NCBI GenBank assembly: GCA_902634455.1
Contig: CACPKQ010000009.1
Location: 1 to 50,184 of the forward strand
DNA length: 50,184 nt
Source of the DNA: an uncultured Pelagibacteraceae bacterium
GTDB lineage: Bacteria > Pseudomonadota > Alphaproteobacteria > Pelagibacterales > Pelagibacteraceae
Reading direction: 5' to 3'
The notes under the pieces were generated by a model that saw only the letters and a list, made by a program, of their open reading frames with translations, did no database searches and was not told the DNA's origin. Position 1 is the first letter of the stretch. Every line of letters starts with the position of its first letter. The position numbers and the translations under genes were made by a program. Shown in pieces: positions 25,599-32,534 of the stretch.

Positions 25599-27821
25599 AT
25601 GGAAATAAAAAATGTAGTTGTTATTGGTTCTGGAACAATGGGAAGCGGTATTGCCGCTCAATTGTGTAATGCAAATATTCCAGTAACTTTATTAGATTTA
25701 AAAACAGAAATAAGTCAAAAAGCAAAAGATAAAATTTTTAATTCAAGACCACCATTACTTATAGATAAATCTAAAATAGACAGTATTAAAGTTGGAAATA
25801 TTTCTGATGATTTTGGAGTTGTAGGTGAAGCTGATTGGATTGTCGAAGCTGTAGTAGAGAGAATAGATATTAAGCATAATATTTATAAGAAAATATTTAA
25901 TAATAGAAAGCTGGGAGCCATTGTATCGTCAAACACTTCGTCAATTCCAATAAAAATATTATCCCAAAATTTATCAGACGAACAAAAAAAAGACTTTTGT
26001 ATTACACATTTTTTTAATCCTGTAAGATACATGGGTCTTTTAGAGATAGTTAAAAGCGAAAACAGTGATCTTAATAAAATTAACTCTTTAAAATCCTTTT
26101 GTGAAAATCTTTTAGGAAAAGGTGCAATTATTTGCAATGACACACCAGGATTTTTAGGAAATAGAGTAGGAGTTTATGCAATGCAAGTTGCAATGACAGA
26201 AGCATTTAAAATGAAATTATCTATTGAAGAAGCGGATGCAGTATTTGGTAGACCAATGGGAATACCAAAAACAGGAGTATTTGGTCTTTATGATCTTATT
26301 GGAATAGATCTAATGGCAGATGTTCTTAAGAGTTTTATTAAAGAATTATCCGAAAATGATGAATTTCAAGCTGTAGCTAAAGAAATTCCATTAGTAAAAA
26401 AATTAATTGAAACTGGATATACGGGTAGAAAAGGAAAAGGTGGATTTTATCGAATGAATAAAGAAAATAATCAAAAAATTCTTGAAGCTATTAATTTAGA
26501 AACTGGAAAATATTCAAAATCAAAAAAAATTGATCTTGGGATAGATACTGTAAATTTAAATTTATTAATAAACAGAAAAGATAAGTATGGCGAATATGCT
26601 TGGACAGTAGTATCTAAAATTATAAAATATGCTTCATCTTTAGTTCCAGGAGTTACAGACAAGTTCAACGATATCGATGAAGCAATGAGACTTGGTTTTA
26701 ATTGGGTAATGGGACCATTTGAAATGTTAAAATCAATTGGAGTTAAAATTTTTTTTGAACGCCTTGATAGTTATGAAAATAATTCCTTTTTAGAAAAATT
26801 ATCTAAAACAAAAGATGAAAACTTTTATGGAGAAAGACAACTTTATACGGATATTGAAACTTTAGGAAAAATAAGGCCAAAATCAATTAAAGTTGATAAA
26901 AATAATTCAGCTGAGATACATAGATTTAAAGATTTTAATATTGTTGAGTTCACTACAAAAGCATGTGCTTTAGATTATGACTCAATGGACTCTTTAAAAA
27001 ATGCAACTGACAAACCATTGATAATTATTAATGAAAGTATGCAATTTTCTGCAGGTGTTAATTTAAGTTATACAATGAATTTTGCAGAAAAAGGTGATTT
27101 TAAATCAATAGAAAAATTTATAAAATACTTTCAAGATACTTGTAAGCATTTGAAATATTCAAAGTATCCTGTTGTTTCAGCTCCCTCAGGGCTGACTCTT
27201 GGAGGAGGTTTTGAGGTTCTAGTTCAAAGTAATTTTGTTGTTTCTCACACAAATATTGTAATTGGATTAGTAGAAACAATTGTTGGTCTGATACCAGCAG
27301 GCGGCGGTTGCAAAGAAATGTTGTGGAGATGGAGTCAAACAGACGAAGCTAAAAAAGATCCAGATTATGCATCTTTAAAAGTTTTTGATATTATTGGTTA
27401 TGCCAAAACAGCAACATCTCCAATAGAAGCTGAGCCTTTGAAATATTTAAGACCTGAGGATAAAAAAATAATGAATAGAAACAGTTTATTTTCAGAGTCA
27501 AAACAGATAATTAAAAACAATTCTGAATTTACACCTCCTGATGAATGTAAATTTAACTTATCAGGGAAACCTCTTAAAGAAAAAATGATCAAAGTATTGG
27601 AGAAGCTTTACAATGACAAAATTATCTTGGATCATGGAGTCGAAGTAGGAAAAGAGTTGGCAAATGTATTAAGTGGAGGAGATACCACAATTAACAAAAT
27701 ACTGTCAGAAGACGATTTGTTTAAGCTGGAATTAGAATCATTTATGAAATTAATTGAAACTAAAAAAACACAACAAAGAATTAAACATACATTGTCAACT
27801 GGCAAACCACTAGTTAATTAG
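25599..27821 (+). CDS. 3-hydroxyacyl-CoA dehydrogenase / enoyl-CoA hydratase fusion, FadN-like
   Basis: A 740-residue two-part enzyme. Residues 1-300 are a 3-hydroxyacyl-CoA dehydrogenase domain (VVVIGSGTMGSGIAAQL, SSNTSSIPI, HFFNPVRYMGLLEIV, NDTPGFLGNRVG), followed by a second dehydrogenase C-domain (about 340-400). A crotonase domain lies at about 440-640 (GLTLGGGFEVL, GLVETIVGLIPAGGG). The dehydrogenase-first order matches FadN rather than FadB/FadJ. It would hydrate and oxidise an acyl-CoA. Placement between a solute importer and a ureohydrolase suggests use on an imported compound's carbon chain rather than general fatty acid oxidation. Confidence 0.85.
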   Translation: MEIKNVVVIGSGTMGSGIAAQLCNANIPVTLLDLKTEISQKAKDKIFNSRPPLLIDKSKIDSIKVGNISDDFGVVGEADWIVEAVVERIDIKHNIYKKIFNNRKLGAIVSSNTSSIPIKILSQNLSDEQKKDFCITHFFNPVRYMGLLEIVKSENSDLNKINSLKSFCENLLGKGAIICNDTPGFLGNRVGVYAMQVAMTEAFKMKLSIEEADAVFGRPMGIPKTGVFGLYDLIGIDLMADVLKSFIKELSENDEFQAVAKEIPLVKKLIETGYTGRKGKGGFYRMNKENNQKILEAINLETGKYSKSKKIDLGIDTVNLNLLINRKDKYGEYAWTVVSKIIKYASSLVPGVTDKFNDIDEAMRLGFNWVMGPFEMLKSIGVKIFFERLDSYENNSFLEKLSKTKDENFYGERQLYTDIETLGKIRPKSIKVDKNNSAEIHRFKDFNIVEFTTKACALDYDSMDSLKNATDKPLIIINESMQFSAGVNLSYTMNFAEKGDFKSIEKFIKYFQDTCKHLKYSKYPVVSAPSGLTLGGGFEVLVQSNFVVSHTNIVIGLVETIVGLIPAGGGCKEMLWRWSQTDEAKKDPDYASLKVFDIIGYAKTATSPIEAEPLKYLRPEDKKIMNRNSLFSESKQIIKNNSEFTPPDECKFNLSGKPLKEKMIKVLEKLYNDKIILDHGVEVGKELANVLSGGDTTINKILSEDDLFKLELESFMKLIETKKTQQRIKHTLSTGKPLVN

Positions 27822-27891
27822 AGTTTAATAATTTTATTTGATTAATATAACCAAGTCTAAGAACATAAAATAATTATAGACGAATTAGACT

Positions 27892-27905
27892 AGATAATAT
27901 TATCT
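27892..27905. promoter_or_regulatory. 14-bp palindrome before the second ureohydrolase gene
   Basis: AGATAATATTATCT is a perfect palindrome in the 98-bp gap, 14 bases before the ATG at 27920. It contains TAATAT, a possible -10, and could also be an operator. No convincing -35 is seen. Confidence 0.3.
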
Positions 27906-27919
27906 TACATTTGTAAAAA

Positions 27920-28885
27920 ATGAAAAAAGAAAGAAACAAAAAACCTATTCAACCTGTTATGGGAACAAAAGTTCCAAGATATGCTGGACCCAATACATTT
28001 GCAAGATTACCTGAATTAAGAGATGTTGAAAGCTGTGATGTTGCTATAGTTGGAATTCCTTTTGATGCAGGAACAAGCTATAGACCAGGAGCTAGATTTG
28101 GGCCACAAAGCATTAGGCAGGCATCAAGACATTTAAGAACAAACTACCATCCAAATTACGATGCAGAACCTTTTAAGGTACAACAAGTTGCAGATGCTGG
28201 AGATATAGCATGTAATCCGTTTAATATTGACGAAGCTATTAAACAGATTGAAAAAGGAGCAACTGAATTATTAGAAAAAGTAGGAGGAATAATTAGTATG
28301 GGTGGAGACCATACAATTGCTTTTCCATTACTTAGATCAGTAAATAAAATAAATAAAGGCCCAGTAGCATTAGTTCATTTTGATGCTCACCTAGATACAT
28401 GGGATACATATTTTGGAGCTCCATATACACACGGAACACCATTCAGAAGAGCTAGAGAAGAAAATTTATTTTTAGACGATGCATCTATGCATGTTGGTAT
28501 AAGAGGTCCTCTTTATAGCAGAGATGATTTAAAAAATGATGCAAGTTTCGGATTTAAGATAATACATTGTGATGAATTTCAAACAGAAGGAATTGATAAA
28601 ATAGTTGAAAGAATTAAAAAAAGAGTAGGTGGTAATCCTTTATATCTTTCAATCGATATAGATGTATTAGATCCAGCACACGCGCCAGGAACAGGTACAC
28701 CTGAAATTGCAGGCATGACAACAAGAGAAATAGTAAATGTACTAAGAGGACTTTCTGGAATGAATTTAATTTCGGCAGATGTTGTTGAGGTCGCACCCGC
28801 ATATGATCATGCTGAACTTACATCATTAGCTGCGGCAACAATAATTTATGAATTAACAAATTTGTTTGCTAACAAAAAAATTTAG
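27920..28885 (+). CDS. Agmatinase/guanidinobutyrase-family ureohydrolase
   Basis: A 321-residue Mn-dependent ureohydrolase with canonical motifs: GGDHT (H131), FDAHLDTWD (D155, H157, D159) and SIDIDVLDPAHAPGTGTPE (D246, D248). The closing segment ADVVEVAPAYDHAE is also standard. It releases urea from agmatine, guanidinobutyrate or a similar compound. The polyamine-type importer upstream and the aldehyde dehydrogenase 14 bases downstream fit a route from imported guanidine through an aminoaldehyde to an acid. It is a different subfamily from the enzyme at 2621. Confidence 0.9.
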   Translation: MKKERNKKPIQPVMGTKVPRYAGPNTFARLPELRDVESCDVAIVGIPFDAGTSYRPGARFGPQSIRQASRHLRTNYHPNYDAEPFKVQQVADAGDIACNPFNIDEAIKQIEKGATELLEKVGGIISMGGDHTIAFPLLRSVNKINKGPVALVHFDAHLDTWDTYFGAPYTHGTPFRRAREENLFLDDASMHVGIRGPLYSRDDLKNDASFGFKIIHCDEFQTEGIDKIVERIKKRVGGNPLYLSIDIDVLDPAHAPGTGTPEIAGMTTREIVNVLRGLSGMNLISADVVEVAPAYDHAELTSLAAATIIYELTNLFANKKI

Positions 28886-28899
28886 GATAAATTTAAACA

Positions 28900-30333
28900 A
28901 TGTTAGATAAAAAAAATTTTTATATAGATGGAAAATGGGTTTCTCCACTTGAAGGAAGAGAGTTTGAGGTAATAGATCCTTCAAATGAAGAGCCATGTGC
29001 TAAAATATCGCTTGGTGGAAAAAAGGATATAGAAAAAGCAGTTAGCTCTGCAAAAAAAGCTTTTGAAACTTGGGCTTTTTCAAAAAAAGAAGAAAGATTA
29101 GAACTATTAGAAAAACTGTATGTTGTTTATAAAAAAAGATGGGCTGAGATGGCACAACTTATTTCTATGGAGATGGGAGCTCCTATGAAATTTTCAACAG
29201 AACTACAAGCAGCTACAGGAGCTAGTCATATTAAATCTTTTAAAAACATATTAAAAGATTTTAAATTTGAAAAAGATCTAGGAGAAGAGAAAAAAAATCA
29301 GAAACTTTTGTATGAACCAAAAGGGGTATGTGCGTTGATTACGCCTTGGAATTGGCCAATAAACCAAGTTAACTTGAAAGTTATTCCTGCTTTAGCATCA
29401 GCTTGTACAATAGTTTTAAAACCATCTGAGATAGCACCTTTATCATCTATGTTGCTTGCTGAAATGATTGATGAAGTAAAATTTCCTTCTGGAGTGTTTA
29501 ATTTGGTAAATGGAGATGGAGCTATTACAGGAGATGCTTTAACTAGCCATCCCGATGTTAATATGATTTCTTTTACAGGGTCAACCAGAGCTGGTGCATT
29601 AATTTCTCAAAATGCAGCAAAGGATTTTAAAAGAATAAGTTTAGAATTAGGTGGAAAGGGAGCAAATATAATATTTAAAGATGCTGATCCAGAAGCTGTA
29701 TCAAGAGGAGTTTTAAGATGCTTTAGAAATTCAGGACAGTCTTGTAATGCTCCTACAAGAATGCTCGTTGAAAAATCAATTTACAATCAAACTGTAGAAA
29801 AAGTGAAAGAACTAGCAAACAATACTAAAGTAGACATGCCATCAAAAGATGGAGATCATATTGGACCAGTAGTCTCTGAAGTGCAATTTAATAAAATCCA
29901 AACTTTAATTCAAAAAGGAATTGACGAAGGTGCAAAATTAGTTGCAGGAGGAACAGGTAAACCCAAAGGTTTAGAAAAAGGTTATTATGTAAAACCAACA
30001 GTTTTTGCTGACGTAAATAATAAAATGGAGATTGCTAGAACAGAAATTTTTGGTCCAGTGTTATCCATAATTCCTTTTGAAAATGAAGAAGAAGCAATAT
30101 CAATTGCTAACGATACACCTTATGGTCTAACAAATTATATTCAAACACAAGATAAAGAAAAAGTAAAAAGAGTTGCAAGAAAACTTAGATCTGGAATGGT
30201 AGATGTAAATGGGGTTGGTATTGCAGGAGACTCTCCTTTCGGTGGTTATAAACATTCTGGAATAGGGCGTGAGGCTGGAACAGAAGGTTTAATAGAGTTT
30301 TTGGAAGTAAAAACAGTTGGAGGTTGGAACTAA
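28900..30333 (+). CDS. NAD-dependent aldehyde dehydrogenase (second paralogue)
   Basis: A 477-residue ALDH with WNWPINQ, FTGSTRAGA, ELGGKGA and the Cys loop NSGQSCNAPTRM. Its opening (MLDKKNFYIDGKWV) and closing segments match the ALDH at 16645 nearly position for position. It ends the long + strand operon, and its stop overlaps the convergent deacetylase by four bases. In context it could oxidise an aminoaldehyde derived from polyamine or guanidine breakdown. Confidence 0.85.
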   Translation: MLDKKNFYIDGKWVSPLEGREFEVIDPSNEEPCAKISLGGKKDIEKAVSSAKKAFETWAFSKKEERLELLEKLYVVYKKRWAEMAQLISMEMGAPMKFSTELQAATGASHIKSFKNILKDFKFEKDLGEEKKNQKLLYEPKGVCALITPWNWPINQVNLKVIPALASACTIVLKPSEIAPLSSMLLAEMIDEVKFPSGVFNLVNGDGAITGDALTSHPDVNMISFTGSTRAGALISQNAAKDFKRISLELGGKGANIIFKDADPEAVSRGVLRCFRNSGQSCNAPTRMLVEKSIYNQTVEKVKELANNTKVDMPSKDGDHIGPVVSEVQFNKIQTLIQKGIDEGAKLVAGGTGKPKGLEKGYYVKPTVFADVNNKMEIARTEIFGPVLSIIPFENEEEAISIANDTPYGLTNYIQTQDKEKVKRVARKLRSGMVDVNGVGIAGDSPFGGYKHSGIGREAGTEGLIEFLEVKTVGGWN

Positions 30334-31523
30334 TCAATTTCAGTTGATTTATTTTTAATTCCTTCCAAAAGTTTTAAACATTTTTTTAATTCATCTAATT
30401 TAATAAATTCATCAACCTTGTGTGCTTGTTCTACTGATCCTGGTCCACATACTACCGCACTTATTCCAGCTTCTTGAAATAATCCTGCTTCAGTTCCAAA
30501 TGAAACAACTTCTCTTGAATTATCTCCGGTAATACTAGATACAAATTCACATGCATCAGATTTTTTGACCCTTTCGAAGCCAATAACTTCGCCTATAGTT
30601 TTTTTATTTATTGAAGAATTTGGAAAAACTTTTTTCATTTCAGGTAAAAGATTTTCGTTTACATATTTATCCAGTTCATTATTTAAAAATATACCGTCTT
30701 CTTTGACAACAGGTCTAGTTTCCCAATTTACATAACATTTATCTGCTATCACATTGTGGGCTATCCCACCAAAAATCCCACCTATTTGAAGAGTAGAATA
30801 TGGAGGATCAAAAATTGATTCTTTAGAAACTCTTTCTTTAAGTTTTTGTCTTAACTCAATTAATTTATTCACGTATCTCGCGGCATACTCAACAGCACTA
30901 ACACCTTTGTGAGGCGTAGAGCTATGTCCAGCCAAACCTTCAAAATAAGTCGTATATTCATAACATCCCTTATGTGCATCAATTATTTTCATATTTGTAG
31001 GTTCTCCAATAATGCAAATCCCATTTACAATTTTTCTTTTTTTTAATTCTTTAATTAAAAGTGGAGCTCCCAAACAGGCAGTTTCTTCATCAAATGTAAA
31101 GGAAAAATGAATATCACGATTTAAATTTGAAGAGGAAAAAGTAGGAGCGTAAGCCAGTGCACATGCAATAAAACCTTTCATATCACAAGAGCCTCTACCA
31201 TATAATTTATCACCTTTAATTTCTGCTTTGAATGGATCTGTAGACCAATCTTTTGAAACAGGGACAACATCTGTGTGTCCAGATAAAATTATCGGTAGTT
31301 TATTATTTTGTTCTTTTGCTTTTAGCGTAGCAAAAAGATTAACTCTTTTCTTATCATCGGCAAAAGTTTTAAATGAAGTAGCTCCAAGTTTTTTTAAAAT
31401 TTGATCACAATAATCAATTAATTGACTATTATTTTCACCTGAAACTGTTTTATAAGATATTAGGTCTGATAAAATTTTTATTGAATTTTCGTAAATTACT
31501 TTGTTATTATTTTCTGTACTCAT
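30330..31523 (-). CDS. M20-family deacetylase, ArgE-like
   Basis: A 397-residue M20 metalloenzyme resembling acetylornithine deacetylase. SGHTDVVP (H83), RGSCDMKG (D114, bridging) and DEETACLGA (E146/E147) carry the two-zinc site, and AHKGCYEYTTYFEGLAGHSSTPHKG leads into the dimerisation domain. The known reaction is N-acetylornithine to ornithine. The DoeA-like gene ahead in the region would produce N-acetyl-diaminobutyrate, one carbon shorter, so this enzyme could stand in for DoeB; this is speculation. It shares a 27-bp spacer with csaA. Confidence 0.85.
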   Translation of the reverse strand: MSTENNNKVIYENSIKILSDLISYKTVSGENNSQLIDYCDQILKKLGATSFKTFADDKKRVNLFATLKAKEQNNKLPIILSGHTDVVPVSKDWSTDPFKAEIKGDKLYGRGSCDMKGFIACALAYAPTFSSSNLNRDIHFSFTFDEETACLGAPLLIKELKKRKIVNGICIIGEPTNMKIIDAHKGCYEYTTYFEGLAGHSSTPHKGVSAVEYAARYVNKLIELRQKLKERVSKESIFDPPYSTLQIGGIFGGIAHNVIADKCYVNWETRPVVKEDGIFLNNELDKYVNENLLPEMKKVFPNSSINKKTIGEVIGFERVKKSDACEFVSSITGDNSREVVSFGTEAGLFQEAGISAVVCGPGSVEQAHKVDEFIKLDELKKCLKLLEGIKNKSTEID

Positions 31524-31526
31524 TAG

Positions 31527-31540
31527 TATAATCGATTATA
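31527..31540. promoter_or_regulatory. Palindromic two-way -10 element between argE-like gene and csaA
   Basis: TATAATCGATTATA is a perfect 14-bp palindrome in a spacer of only 27 bp. It presents the consensus TATAAT on both strands. Predicted starts leave leaders of about 11 bases for csaA and about 5 for the deacetylase. Confidence 0.5.
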
Positions 31541-31550
31541 TATTAAAAAT

Positions 31551-31892
31551 ATGAAAGAACAAATAAGCTACGATGTATTTAATAAAGTTGATATTCGTTT
31601 AGGAACAGTTATTTCTGTAAAAAAAAATGAAAAAGCTAGAAAACCTTCTTTAATTGTTGAAGTTGATTTTGGAAAAGAGATAGGTATTAAACAATCTTCA
31701 GCTCAAATAACACATTATTACAATGAGGAAAATTTAAAAGGCAAACAAGTTATAGCTGTTTGCAATTTTCCAGAAAAAAATATTGCTGGCGTAGTATCAC
31801 AGGTATTAATTCTTGGATCAATAGACGAAGAAGGAAGAGTAACTTTAGTTCATCCATCTCAAAAAGCCGAGAATGGATTGCCAATAGCTTAA
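31551..31892 (+). CDS. csaA: CsaA-type tRNA-binding-domain protein
   Basis: A 113-residue single OB-fold protein. VDIRLGTVISV, the KPSLIVEVDFG strand, GIKQSSAQITHYY, and GKQVIAVCNFPEKNIAGVVSQVLILG are typical of CsaA and the tRNA-binding domain of aminoacyl-tRNA synthetases. It binds tRNA, and a chaperone role has been proposed. Length is normal. It is followed after six bases by the LysE-type exporter. Confidence 0.9.
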   Translation: MKEQISYDVFNKVDIRLGTVISVKKNEKARKPSLIVEVDFGKEIGIKQSSAQITHYYNEENLKGKQVIAVCNFPEKNIAGVVSQVLILGSIDEEGRVTLVHPSQKAENGLPIA

Positions 31893-31898
31893 AATAAT

Positions 31899-32489
31899 AT
31901 GCATCCAGAATTATTATCGATGTCACTATTTATGTTAGTTACAAGTTGTTCACCAGGACCAAATAATATTGTAGCTTCCTACTCAGCATTTAATTTTGGG
32001 ATAATAAAAACGATTCCACATATGTGTGGAGTAATTTTTGGATTTACTACTTTGGTGGCTGTAGTGAATTTTGGATTAATAAATATATTTAAAATGTTTC
32101 CACTAATTCAAGAAATATTAAAATATGGTGGATCAATTTTTTTAGTTTATTTAGCTTATAAAATATCGTTTTCTAAATCTAATTCAAAAGATTCAACTGA
32201 CAATCCCGTTAAATTCATTCAGACTTTTTTGTTTCAATTTTTAAACCCAAAGGCAGTTATAGTATCAATCATAATAGTATCGACTTATGTCGATAGCGGA
32301 AAAAATTTTATTAATCATTCATTGTGGGCACTTGCTGTAGCTTTCGTATTTGCTTGTTTCAGTATTTTTTTTTGGTCTTTGGTAGGTAAATTTTTAAGAA
32401 GATTCGCGACAAATGAGAAATTTATAAAACGATTTAATTACGTTATGTCGTTTCTTTTATTAGGTTGTATTGCAACATTTTATTTGTAA
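31899..32489 (+). CDS. LysE/RhtB-family amino-acid exporter
   Basis: A 196-residue inner-membrane protein with about six helices. The N-terminal SCSPGPNNIVASYSAFNFG motif is the LysE/RhtB signature, and FQFLNPKAV is the second conserved site. The family exports amino acids or related metabolites. It is cotranscribed with csaA. Substrate not predictable. Confidence 0.85.
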   Translation: MHPELLSMSLFMLVTSCSPGPNNIVASYSAFNFGIIKTIPHMCGVIFGFTTLVAVVNFGLINIFKMFPLIQEILKYGGSIFLVYLAYKISFSKSNSKDSTDNPVKFIQTFLFQFLNPKAVIVSIIIVSTYVDSGKNFINHSLWALAVAFVFACFSIFFWSLVGKFLRRFATNEKFIKRFNYVMSFLLLGCIATFYL

Positions 32490-32520
32490 TTTTGATTCAT
32501 AATTTAGTCTAAATAAACTA

Positions 32521-32526
32521 TATAAT
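32521..32526 (+). promoter_or_regulatory. -10 box very close to the acnA start
   Basis: A consensus TATAAT ends eight bases before the acnA ATG at 32535. Transcription would begin at or within about two bases of the start codon, giving a nearly leaderless message. No good -35 is visible at the standard distance. Confidence 0.4.
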
Positions 32527-32534
32527 ATAAATTT

